A model generated the notes under the pieces. The model ran no database searches, was not told the origin of the DNA, and was given only the letters and a program-made list of their open reading frames with translations. DNA of 64,000 nucleotides from Terfezia claveryi (taxonomy: Eukaryota; Ascomycota; Pezizomycetes; Pezizales; Pezizaceae): assembly GCA_015179025.1 (NCBI GenBank), contig WHUX01000191.1, positions 1 through 64,000 of the forward strand, given 5' to 3'. Numbering within the stretch: the stretch's first letter is position 1; each line of letters opens with the position of its first letter. Positions 1-9,845 of the stretch are shown here, one piece after another. The translations under genes were made by a program, and so were the position numbers.

Positions 1-172
1 ATTACTTTCCAAGCCTCTCCCAAGCCCAATTTCCTGCCCAATATACAAACAAATCAACAAAAGAGGAACAATAGAAAGATCATCTAGCTAACAAGAGAAA
101 TTCCTCGCCTCCCCATTGCCTTTTGCCGCTCACTGTTAAACCCGTACCTGACACTCACTACCCTTCCTAACC

Positions 173-2061
173 TTATTCATCCTCCTCATCCTCCTCCTCC
201 TCCTCATCCTCCTCATCCTCATCCTCCTCATCCTCCTCATGGTCCTCATCCGCCTCTTCCCCCTTGTCCGCCACTTCTGCCTCCGGATCCTCCTCCTGTA
301 GCTCATGTCCCGCATGTCCACTTGTGTCTCCTGCGCCATTCCCTCCATACCTATCCATACCCTCAACATCCTCACCATAAGCCTGTTCCAGTCTCCTAAT
401 TACTTCCAATCTGTCTTCTGCAGTATGTATTCTAGTCGGCTCCTGCTCATCCTCACTGGAATCCTTTTCCGTTGTACTATCCTCATAATCTAGAACAAGA
501 TCTTCCGCTGCAGCCTTCTGAAGATCCGCCCGAAGTTGTTCGGCATACTTCTTCATCTCCTCCGCATCAACCTCATATGCGGTGTCTGGTACCCACCTTA
601 CCCGCAAACCGAATTTCTGGCTCTTCCTTACAATGTCGGCTTTTATTACACTAAGCAGTGTGCTCCGCACGCTGGTCGGTATTCCCTCCCATTGTTTGAT
701 CAGTCTCGTAAAGTGCCCTGTGCGGTTTGTCAGCGCCAACGTAGTGCTTCTCAGGATCCCCCAACTTACGGATTGCGTTCGCATAGTTGAAGTCCTCACT
801 CACGACATATTCTCCGGTCTCATAACACTGCAGGTTGTGGTAGAGGACTGTGAAGATCAGACAAATAAATGGACCACTGATCTTCGTGATGAAGTCTCTA
901 TCCTGGTTCCCCAATTTCTTCGGGCTGCTGAAGAACTCCTGGTGAATGAAAGTGATTGCCTCTTGCGCTCGAAAACGGAACCTACAGCTCTGGATTTGAT
1001 CAGTCGTTCTGCGTCTCACATCGGGTTCCACAGACTCTGAACATACCTCTCGCCGCTCCTGTGCACATGTGAATCGGTCCCTTCCTAGTAGCCACTTGAT
1101 ACGTTTCCTAATGAATTCTGGAGAGCAATTCTCGTCAAATCCATAAAGGTGGGCTACTCGCTTCTTTGCATTATAGGTGAGATGTGCTCGTGTACGTGAC
1201 TGTACGCTCCGTAGCTATAGCTGGCTGATTAGTGTCTAAATCTTTCATGCAGGTACCGTGCCATAACGTATATAGGCATCTACCTGTGGGTCCCTAATAC
1301 AATCAATCCCAAACCTAACTTCAATCTTAGACCACACCATGTCCAGAATGACCAGTGAACGCTGAGGGTCTGGTAACGGATCCTCAAACAGCGTTGCAGA
1401 TTCCACCTCATTGGCTGCCGCTTCTGTCATATCCTGCAGATTCCCAGTGAATTGGTTAATACTCCGGTTTCTTGTAGTTACCCTACCCCTCTTCTTCACC
1501 CCACTTGCCTGGATGTTCTCCAATAGATCTTCTCCATCCGTTACCTTCTCGCAATCGTACTGCAGTTGCCGTTGTGTTGAGGGTGGCAAGCTGTCTCCCG
1601 AAGACTCAAGATCCTATCTTGTCAGCTTATTTTTGAGACTTCACTTTGGCAATGTAACCCTACACTAAAGGATGTTCGAAGGACCGCAGTAGACGCTTGC
1701 CTACTTGCAGTAGGGCTTATCCTGGTTTCTGATGAGTTCAAGGAGGATCTGGAGGGGCCAGCATGTGAGCTTATCTGTTGCCAAACTCGTAGATTAGCAT
1801 TCTAGCATATTATCAACTTGGATCATTAGTTGCTCCTACCTCCGGAAAGTTTACTTTGCTGGCAAAATCCTGCGTTTCTGGGACCAAGGTGGTATACCCA
1901 TCTCCACCTAAGGCTGGAACACTTGGTATAGGGATCGTGGTAGACTGTGAGGACCTTCTCAAGCGTAAATTGGGATTCGGTCGCGCACTGCGGAGATCAT
2001 TGCCTGAGGCAGCACGTTTTCTGCTGGGTTGCGTTTGCTTCCCCTTGCCTTTATTTGCCAT
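173..2061 (-). pseudogene. DUF6532-like protein with acidic tail, one apparent frameshift
   Basis: I do not know the function. Three exons read in phase on the minus strand: 2061-1840 (starts MANKGKGKQ, basic), 1613-1257 and 1214-173, with GT-AG introns of 226 and 42 bp. Exon 3 contains the block AQEAITFIHQEFFSS...FICLIFTVLYHNLQCYETGEY...FNYANAIRKL, which resembles the fungal DUF6532 family common in transposon-rich regions; this comes from memory of the family pattern. The frame changes somewhere between about 800 and 735, after which NRTGHFTRLIKQWEGIPTSV continues sensibly, so one base is lost or gained, or there is a sequence error. The C-terminus is a run of about 45 mostly Asp/Glu residues encoded by GAG/GAC repeats (174-250). 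It is the leftmost of three minus-strand genes inside the Plavaka segment and may be cargo. Confidence 0.55.
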
Positions 2062-2370
2062 CGCTGCGTCCGTGATAATGAAAGAGCGGATATAGATCTT
2101 GAAGGTAAGGCGGTGGCCTCCATTTATATAACCTTTTGGACAAGACCATACTCGGTTCTGTTGCTGATAACATTGCAAGTCACTGGCCCCTCTGTGTCTA
2201 TGTTAGTGTATTCCTCGTCCGCGTTCAGCATTCACCTTTGGTTTTGTCCGAGCTTATTCTGTGGAGTTGTGCAGAATTACAAAAATTGAGATAAGCTCAC
2301 TGATTTATTCACGGACGTTAAAAAAAAATTAAAAAAAAAGACACACACAACATAAGTAACCAGAAATACC
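2062..2370. other. Spacer between two minus-strand genes
   Basis: No gene is seen. It holds an A-rich run (2320-2350) just downstream of the gene that ends at 2371, and probably the promoter of the DUF6532-like gene that starts at 2061. Confidence 0.4.
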
Positions 2371-3690
2371 CTAGTCCGAATCCGACCCTGAATCCGAAGC
2401 TGAACCCGACGAACCTCCCGTTGCAGCTGCATCCGGATGCCCATGGTCTCCGCCGGACCCTTCGTGGGCTGCCCCAGGACCTGCACCCTGTCCCTCATGA
2501 TTTACTCCCTGCCCTCCACCACCTCCAGCCGGAGCTCTTACAAGTCCTGGAGGCTTCACCTCCACTTGTACGTCCAGCATCATACCTCCAGAGTACCCGG
2601 CTATGATGTGTACCCCCAGCCAAAAGTTACTACACAACCTCAATGCCAAGAGCATCCACCTCTGTGTATTGTCAAGCACATAATAGCGAGCTATCTCTCG
2701 AACAGTGCCAAGTTCCGATGGCAAGAACGGCTGGCACCGCAACTGTAGCTCAGCCATCGTATGTGCATGGATTGTCACAGTCTGTGACTGGGTGTTGGGC
2801 TGAAACAACCAACCCCCGCAATCCACATCCCGCACATGATCTTCGGGGGTTATGATGTGGATTCTGATGGATGTTGGTGGGCCTGCTGTAGCTGGTGCAC
2901 CACCCGCTGGGACAGGTCTACGACAAGTGTGATGAGCTAGTACGCCACCTGCAATTAACCCTGCACATGCTCCTTGTCTTGGCAAACTGGCATTGGGGAT
3001 CAAAATGGGAATGCGTTGCATCCCTGGTGATGGTGGTGGTCTGGGTGGTCTGGGCGGTCTGGGCGGTAATGGCGGACGCGGTTGAGCCAGCGCCGGAACC
3101 CCAGCGTCCACAGTCGCCCTGCGAACAGCTCTTCTGTCTCTTTCCGTGTTTGATTCCCTTGTAGCGTCCTGTAGGGCCACACTAGCTCTCCCCCTTGGAT
3201 TTCTGAGCATATATGAGGGTCCAGTGGAGGGAGCTCCAAGCTCCTGTGCGTCTGGTAGCGGCCACCGGCGAGGCTCAACCACTGGCGGGTTGGGGTTCGC
3301 GGCACAATGTGCTGCGCGTGCCCTGTGTATCACTTCCCACATATTTTGTCTACAATTCCAGGCCTTTTTTGCAATATCGTCACACAGGGTCCACACACCC
3401 TGGCGGACATCATCCGTATCGTAGTTCAACTGCCCCCGAGGGGCCATTGCAGGCTGCCCAGCAGCCCACTCACAGAACGAAGCCCATTTATTCGATCCGG
3501 CCTCCCCAGAGCCAAAGCAGTCCCAATTCTGTACCCCTCGATGGACTTGTCCCCTCTATAGGGTGTAGAGTTGGGGCGGGATGCCTTCATCGAAAAAGCC
3601 GACTCGCTCGGCAGCCTGCTTAACGGTTGGTTCATCTGCTTCTGCATTTGCGTTGCCCCCGTGGGTGGCCCTAGCTCTTCTGGGCGGCAT
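2371..3690 (-). pseudogene. Unknown two-part protein, paralogue 1, one nonsense codon
   Basis: The reading frame from ATG 3690 (MPPRRARATHGG) to the stop at 2371 would give 439 residues but has TAG at 3558-3556, codon 45. The paralogue at 4369-4956 has Trp at this place (LYTFW against LYTL-stop), so TGG became TAG, a RIP-type change. Residues about 20-190 match the paralogue: KQAA, GVQNWDC, FCEWAAGQP, MAPRGQL, LCDDIAKKA, WPLP, GPSYM-RNP. A proline-rich linker (PPLPPRPPRPPRPPPSP) follows, then a compact domain of about 110 residues (IRIHIITPEDHVRDVDCGGW to VQVEVKPP) and a Gly/Ser/Asp-rich tail. I do not recognise either domain. The frame is otherwise open, so the break may be recent. Confidence 0.55.
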
Positions 3691-3720
3691 ACCTATTACT
3701 CCCTAGTACCTAGTTCGTCC

Positions 3721-3732
3721 CAAGCCAGACTA
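3721..3732 (+). repeat. CCAGACT micro-insertion, 12 nt
   Basis: CAAGCCAGACTA lies between AGTTCGTCC (3712-3720) and AGTTAGTCC (3733-3741), an 8-of-9 direct repeat. Confidence 0.5.
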
Positions 3733-3791
3733 AGTTAGTCCGTGCGCGGATGGTGAAGATCTCCCCCTACCTTGCTGCAATACCTGTAGAT

Positions 3792-3805
3792 AGTCTGGTT
3801 GGCAC
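3792..3805 (-). repeat. CCAGACT micro-insertion, 14 nt
   Basis: AGTCTGGTTGGCAC (sense on the minus strand: GTGCCAACCAGACT) lies between perfect 9-bp direct repeats CCTGTAGAT at 3783-3791 and 3806-3814. Confidence 0.65.
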
Positions 3806-4368
3806 CCTGTAGATTTTTTTCGAGATCCAAGCAAGTACTCTGTAAATACTTACCGAATTGGGTATGTTGGTTAGTCTCCGGTATTCTAGTAAACATCATC
3901 GGGATTCCCAGTTTTTATAGGATATTGAAATATGGTCATACTTACAAACAAGTTCGTTTTGTCCTTCATGAACCTTTCGTGGTACTAAATTGGCCCGCAA
4001 CCCCTGGATTTCTTTGTCTGGCACCACTCCGGACTGTGTGATAAAAGACTCCTACAGTCTACTAGTACTGAAGCGGCTAATTTCTAGATTCCATTGGGGC
4101 ATAACATCCTCCTTTGACCAGTGCGCGACGATCATGGTCTGGTGCTGTTCTTCTCAAAATACTTTGCATTCTCCCTAGTTACGGGCCCTACTGAATATAA
4201 TTAAAAAAACAACCTAAATAAATAATACAATAAAAATGCAAAGTACAAACATACAAAAACACAAAAAAAAAATAAAAAAAATATGGAGATAAAGGAAAAA
4301 AAAAAAATTCTACTATCGCACGATCTTGTTCACCTTCAAATGCCAAATTGGGCAAGAAAAAAAAAGGC

Positions 4369-4956
4369 CTAGTTGGGACCCCTAGCAGTAACCCTGGCCT
4401 TCTCTGCATTCGACTCCGTGGTTGCGTTCCGGAGTAATACACTACCTTTCCCCTTCGGATTCCTTGGCATGTAGGACGGCCCCGTGGTAGCTGCTCCGAG
4501 CTCGTGGGTGGCTGGGAGAGGCCACTTGGGAGGCTCTATGTTGGCCGGTCCACTATTGTTGGCACCTCGGTAGGCAGCTCGGGCTTGGTGTACCGCATTC
4601 CATGTTGCTTGGCGACTGGTCCTTGCCTTCTTAGCAATGTCGTCACAGAGGATTCTGACGTGCTTACGGATGGACTCGTTCTGGTATTCAAGCTGTCCAC
4701 GAGGAGCCATTGTTGGTTGACCCGCTGCCCATTCACAAAAGGCGTCCCAGCGACTGGTCCCGGCTTCCTCTGGACCATAACAGTCCCAATTTTGCACTCC
4801 TCTGTGAATGTGTTTCCGCCAAAAAGTATAGAGCTTGCCGGGGATCCCATCGTCATTGAAGCCGACTTTGTCAGCGGCTTGCTTAATGGTACTGTCTGCG
4901 TCCCCGTCTAGTCTCATGCCATCCCCGTCCGATACCATCGCGCTACGATTTTCCAC
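4369..4956 (-). CDS. Unknown protein, paralogue 2, short form
   Basis: This is an intact 195-residue frame starting MENRSAMVSDGDGM. From residue 23 it matches the N-terminal block of the gene at 2371-3690: IKQAADKVGF, LYTFWRKHIHRGVQNWDC, FCEWAAGQPTMAPRGQL, LCDDIAKKAR, WPLPATHELGA, GPSYMPRNPKG. It stops at RVTARGPN, where paralogue 1 goes on into a proline-rich linker and a second domain, so this copy is either a natural short form or 3'-truncated; the A-rich block beyond it is compatible with truncation. The N-terminal part has no recognised motif beyond conserved Trp and Cys residues. Same strand as paralogue 1, so a tandem duplication inside the Plavaka segment is likely. Confidence 0.5.
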   Translation of the reverse strand: MENRSAMVSDGDGMRLDGDADSTIKQAADKVGFNDDGIPGKLYTFWRKHIHRGVQNWDCYGPEEAGTSRWDAFCEWAAGQPTMAPRGQLEYQNESIRKHVRILCDDIAKKARTSRQATWNAVHQARAAYRGANNSGPANIEPPKWPLPATHELGAATTGPSYMPRNPKGKGSVLLRNATTESNAEKARVTARGPN

Positions 4957-5943
4957 TAGCTGTGGTTAGTCTACCAGCAGCCAATCGGGGTCTGGCACTG
5001 ACTTACTACCGCTACAGAACTAGGGGTGTCTATAGGTGTCTGTCTAATGTAGGTATTGTCTGTATCGATGCTACCCTTGTTAGTCTGCAACAAGATAATC
5101 CGCATCTGAGATTGGCTTACCAGAATATTTCTGAAAGGTCTGCGTAGATATAGTCAGAATTAAGAGCATTCAAATTTTGGGGATACAAGAGCCTCTATAT
5201 AGGCTTCGCACATATTCACGATTGCACCTAGAGTCTTATGGAAGACTTCTCAGAGTAGGCCTCTGAGTGCCAAGAACAATCTCGGCACCACAAACGGTCA
5301 AGCCCGATTTCAGGCGCCTGGGCTCTAGTCTGGTTTCTGCTAAGAGGGTCTGATCGAGACTCTAATCGAGACTAGGTTACTAGAGAATATTCTATTCAGC
5401 GCTAGCACTACTCCACCCATGCAACAACCATCACAGCTTATGAATGACCTCCCAGGGCTTCTGGTGGTCTCGATACCAGCATTGAAAATATATGCTAAAG
5501 GACTACATTAGCACAGGTGGTCTGATTCTGAGCTTCTATGGCTAGTGGTAGTCTGGAGTGGTCGCGTAGAACATTATCAATTGGGTACTGCACTAGCGCA
5601 CTACGGTCTAGTGTAATCTACTAGATGCATGGTTGCACAAGTTGGTTTGTGCGCGGCTTACATGACGCCCCAAGTCCGTTGTCGCTCGCTCGCAATCACC
5701 AGAATATGTCTGAACAATATTGGATTACTAGTACAAGCTACAGTCCGAAGATCATAGATCATGTCTTTGTCTGCGTCCTCATACCTAGTCTCTACCGAGA
5801 GTCCAGTGCCATAGACTAGCTGGTACTAGCCAGACCCCCTCTGTCCAAGGCAGGAGTCGAAGGGCAGTAAGTGTTCTTCTACACAATTACTTGTGCCAAC
5901 CAGACTACAATTACTTGCACCCATAAACTGACATTGGGATCAA
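4957..5943. other. Spacer upstream of the Plavaka transposase
   Basis: There is no convincing gene. The stretch is full of CTAG and AGTCTG-like words, includes micro-insertions at 5550-5556 (weak, flanked by AGTGGT) and 5894-5906, and must contain the promoter of the transposase that starts near 5944 and probably that of the minus-strand gene at 4956. Confidence 0.4.
5894..5906 (+). repeat. CCAGACT micro-insertion, 13 nt
   Basis: TGCCAACCAGACT sits between two perfect 11-bp direct repeats, ACAATTACTTG, at 5883-5893 and 5907-5917. This is the cleanest example of the family. Confidence 0.7.
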
Positions 5944-8900
5944 ATGCAGTGCAAATACTATCATTTTGAGTTTAATAGTGCAGGCCAGTATGGTCGACAT
6001 CTCCGAGTTCAGCACCCCAACAAGCCAGTGACACCTTCCTCTGATGAGCCACCTGTGAACGTGGAGGAGCCAGTGACAAACTCCAAACGGGGTCACACCC
6101 TCACCACAGTGAATCCACAATCCTCCAAACGTCCCAAGAGGGGGTTGATTTCTACCACATATGCTTGCAATTACACTGGCGATACAGAGGAGGATACCGT
6201 GGACTCCCAAGGGCTTACTCTGTCAACCCGAGCTTGCGAACAGGGTCCTCGTCGTCTTCCACCAGAGCATGCCGCTGGCAAAGTTATCAAGGAGTGCATT
6301 TTCCGGTATGTTCGAAGCCGGCAGTTTAATCCCCTTTCACCATTCGCCAATGTGTATGAATACAAGTTGGCTCGGTTCTTCCATGATAGCAAGATCTCGT
6401 TAAAACAGATTGACAAGTTTTTCAAGAACAACCTACTTCCTATCGACCAACCGGAGACCACCAGTGTCCAATTTAAATCTGGCCACACTTGGCGGAACAA
6501 GATGCGGAAGCTTATAGATCAACCTCCATGGCATAAGGGCACAGTTGATTTCCATCTTCAACAGGGTTGTGCGTTCTATTATCGGGACGTTCAGCATGCC
6601 ATAGCATACCTTCTCCAGCAGCGGACGTTTGCAGGACATCTGGTATACGAGCCAGTTCAAGAACTTGATAGAGAGGGTCACCGAGTGTACACAGATATGC
6701 ATACAGGCGATTGGTGGTGGAAAACGCAGGTATGCTCGGAGGACACAGATGTTGGGATGGCAAGCTTACTGAAGACGCTGAGGGTCCCCCAGATGACCCT
6801 CCCAGCAGGTTGTACACTAGTTCCAGTTATACTGACGTCGGATCAAACATTTCTCACCAACTTTTCTGGGGATAAGAAATTGTGGCCATTATTCATGTCG
6901 ATTGGCAACATCCCCTCACACGTTCGGAACAAACCCACGGCACAGGCATGGATCCTGATAGGCCTTCTACCGATTGGGCCGAAACGCACTAAAGGAATAA
7001 AAGGGTTCTCCACTAAGGAGCAAGAATATGATGCACTCAGAGTCCAGCATACAATCTTGGAACGTATTCTAAAACCCTTGATTCACATATATGAGGTATG
7101 ATAGTCGTTTAATTTTGCAGCCAGTGAGTGTCCGTTACTAACCAATGGTGGTAGGGTGGAGGGTACGAAGTAGCCTGCGCCGATGAGAAAGTCAGAAATT
7201 GTGTCCCAATCCTTTCATGTTGGCTTGCTGATCACATAGAAAATGTGACCATCCATGGTATCAAAACAAATCGATGCCCAATATGTATTGCTACAAAGAG
7301 CCAATTGGGCATGCTGTCCAAAACACCATATCGCACGCGCAATCATCTGGACTATGAGAGGCTATTTCAGGCTGGTGATGTGGACAAGTAAGTATGACCA
7401 AAGTCCGGACGTGACGAATCACAGCTAACACCTCCAAGACTGGACAGCGAAGGAATAAAACCGTTGCGTAACGCACTATGGACACAGAAGGGCATCATAC
7501 CACCCCTCATGGTGCGTGGGGATATTCTGCATAATATCTTACTTGGACTGCTAAAGCACCTAATGGAATGGATCGAGGGATTTTTACGCAAGCACAAGCG
7601 ACTCGAGGCTTTTGATAAAATATGGGAGAATATTCCACCGTATCCTGGGTACCGTCAGCCACAGAAGCGATATCGGCAGATCACAATGTGGAGTGGTGCG
7701 GAAATGAGGGGTATCAACCGTGTCATTTTGGCGTGCTTTGCGGCTGCTCTGTGGCAAGTAAAAGACGTTCCAGGTCTTTCGGCAGCTGGTCAAGCAGATG
7801 CCAAAATAGCAATTCGATGTGTGCGAGCACTCACCGATTTCTGTCTTATGGCACAGTATCGCAGCCACACACCGCAAACGATAGAGTACATGAATCAGTA
7901 TCTACGAGAATTCCATGAGTTCATGCACATCTTCGGTGAATTTCGAGCAAGTAAGGCAGATCGTGGGGAGGCAGTGAAGGCTGGTAAGGATCTGGCAGAG
8001 GCGCAGGCACGGCAGGCTACTATAGATCAGTATTTCAAGCTCACGGCAACTCAGAGGGCAAAAAAAAGTGCAGGAGATCGAGAAGAGAGGCAACAAGCTG
8101 TCCATGAGATCCTGCAGCAGGGTACGTTCAACTTTCCAAAGCTGCACCTTTTGTCGCATTATGGTTCACAGATAGTCGATTTCGGAACTCTCCCCCAGTA
8201 CTCTACTGAGATAACAGAAGCCCTTCACAAGCCCCTGAAAGATGCCTATCGGCGCTCCAACCGCGTCGACGCAGCTGAGCAAATTTTGGATTCGATCTCA
8301 AGAGACTATGCAATCCGTATGAGGAATTAAACCTGGTTGCATGGAGTCGTGACATAAATCTGGCTGCTGACGTCTTAGAAATGTTAGCTGATTCAGTAGG
8401 GGGCCGAGATTTATCAGGAGGCAAAAGGCGGCTAAGTCGACCCGTTGAGCGTCCGACCTTGGAAGGTAAACAGAGTGCGGATGATTCAAGCGGTATGACA
8501 CTCTCATCCCTGGGTAGTGCTTTAGGTGTATCTGGTCTGGCAGAGCGGTTCTGTGAATATTTAACAATGAATATGGACAGCTCAAGTGGTGCACCAGACC
8601 CTGAGAAGATAGGAAACTACAGGTCGTATTATTATAATGCACTGGCGATTCCGGTTCCACAGTTCCAAGGGATGGAGAATTGATTCATATGGTTAGGTGG
8701 ACAGGGAAAAAGGGGTTCAGGGGGGGGACAAGTCAAGAGCAGACTGGGTATGGGTTCGGTGGAAACAGCGTGCACCATTGGGGTTGCTAATGGGTCAACT
8801 TGATGGAAGGATGGTTGGGCGCTTGGAAGGGTTGTTCAGTGTCCACGATGAGATGCAGAGAGTCCACGAGGTTGCGGTGGTGGTCCTTTTGCGACTCCGA

Positions 8901-9086
8901 GGACCAGCAAAGCCAAGTGGGGATGAGGGAATGATCCGGGTGGAGCTCAGGGAGGAATGGAAACAGACGCATGTAATCCGAATTGTGGATATTGAGGGAA
9001 TGGCTCACCTGATACCATTGGAGACTGGGAAAACATGGCTGGTAAATAATAGAATAGATCTGAATACGTAGAATGAATTATATGCA
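5944..9086 (+). pseudogene. Plavaka transposase, three exons, frameshifted C-terminus
   Basis: This is the transposase of the Plavaka group of CACTA-like elements. Exons 5944-7095, 7155-7387 and from 7439; introns of 59 and 51 bp have GT-AG ends, the first with a TACTAAC branch site. Residues 1-25 are a degenerate C2H2 finger (MQCKYYHFEF...HLRVQH; the second Cys is Tyr, a TGT-to-TAT type change). The core carries family blocks DWWWKTQ, VPVILTSDQTFLTNFSGDKK, WPLFMSIGNIPSHVR and ILIGLLPIGPK, then NRCPIC, VRGDILHNILLGLLKH and KLHLLSHYGSQIVDFGT. The frame breaks near 8311 (EELNLVAWSRD continues one base off), and again in the G-run at 8718-8725. After the second break RADWVWVR, HVIRIVDIEGMAHLIPLE and WLVNNRIDL give the usual C-terminus; TAG at 9069 replaces an expected Trp shortly before the end. 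Encoded protein is therefore truncated. Confidence 0.8.
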
Positions 9087-9715
9087 TGAAATGTTGAATG
9101 AGGTGAAAGGGTGTGCACTACAATCGTAAATACTAGTGACCAAGAGAAAATGCCGAGGGGATGGAAAACCCCAGGTGCTCAAGAGACAGCAGCAGATGTG
9201 AGGGGGTACTGTGGGGAAGGAGCACCGGAGGAGGGAGATGGATGTAGAGGAACTAGTAGATAGAAGGTGTGCGTGAACATGGGGGTTGTGGGAGGATGGG
9301 TAGTTAGTAGTAGGTAGTGGAGGAAGGAAATTATGAGTATCTCCGGCAGCCACCAGGGAGACATCAGGAGCCCGAAAATGCAGGGCGAGTGGCAGAGTGC
9401 TGTGGGAGACAAGAGGTCGGGCAGTGACGGGGAGGGTCCCATGGGAGACAGGACATCGGATGGGTATGTCAAGGGCGCCGTGGGAGGCAAGTAGTCTGAA
9501 GGTTATATACAAGGCGCCCTAGGAGATGGGCAGAAGATTGGGAAGGCCAGTGGGAGGACAGGGGAGACAAGTGGTCCGAAAGGTATGTACAGGGCGCTCT
9601 GGGAGACAGGCAGAAGATTGGAGAGGCCAGTAGGAGGACATGGGAGACAGCTAAAGAGCATGGTCTCCAGGAGACACCATGTGGCGTCTGGATGCCACTA
9701 AAATCATTCCTGATG
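9087..9715 (+). repeat. Plavaka right subterminal region and terminus
   Basis: GA-rich sequence with many GGAGACA/GGGAGAC words and two copies of an approximately 80-bp unit (about 9509-9588 and 9589-9668). It ends in the near-palindrome GTGGCGTCTGGATGCCAC (9681-9698) and CCTGATG. Clustered short subterminal repeats are usual binding sites of CACTA-type transposases; here that role is inferred. Confidence 0.6.
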
Positions 9716-9800
9716 TTGCGGCATGTCCCCTCCACAAGAACCACTTCCTAGCCGCCCACGCTATATCCGAATTACAGATCGAAGAAGCTGGTGAAGAGTC

Positions 9801-9845
9801 GGGAAAAGGGGAGTCCTTTGCCTAGTTACTGACACTAGCAAGGGA
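9801..9845 (+). promoter_or_regulatory. gag-pol -1 frameshift signal, Gypsy A
   Basis: The slippery heptamer GGGAAAA (9801-9807) is in the phase G_GGA_AAA in the gag frame. Six bases later a stem-loop begins (TCCTTTGCCTAGT, loop, ACTAGCAAGGGA; 9814-9845). The gag stop TAG is at 9823-9825, inside the 5' arm. Pol continues in the -1 frame. The same arrangement is found in elements B and C. Confidence 0.75.

Larger units (their letters stand above)
3691..4368. other. Spacer with micro-insertions and an A-rich block
   Basis: No gene is seen. It holds two copies of the CCAGACT-type micro-insertion (3721-3732, 3792-3805) and a strongly A-rich block (4200-4360) just downstream of the gene that ends at 4369. 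Confidence 0.4.
1..9715 (+). mobile_element. Plavaka (CACTA-like) DNA transposon, right-hand part
   Basis: The segment carries a Plavaka-type transposase on the plus strand and three other genes on the minus strand. Its right end is defined by CCTGATG at 9709-9715; the next base begins Gypsy gag zinc-knuckle sequence (GCGGCATGTCCCCTCC is shared with Gypsy C at 31254). The same terminus, read inwards as CATCAGGAA, starts the small element at 11841. About 50 bp at the two right ends match (AGTGGCATC, GACGCCA, GTGTCTCC, GGAGAC in the same order). No CATCAGG left end and no Gypsy 5' half is seen between 1 and 9715, so I infer that the element starts before this window and that the minus-strand genes are its cargo. 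The inference on cargo is moderate; the right end is well supported. Confidence 0.65.

Noticed and set aside
9087..9715. Helitron 3' end (hairpin followed by CTGA or CTAA and T at 9713 and 12086)
   Set aside because: CATCAGG at the start of the 11841 insert matches the end at 9715 in inverted orientation, and the site in Gypsy C is restored by removing the insert with a 2-3 bp duplication. Inverted termini with duplication do not fit a Helitron.
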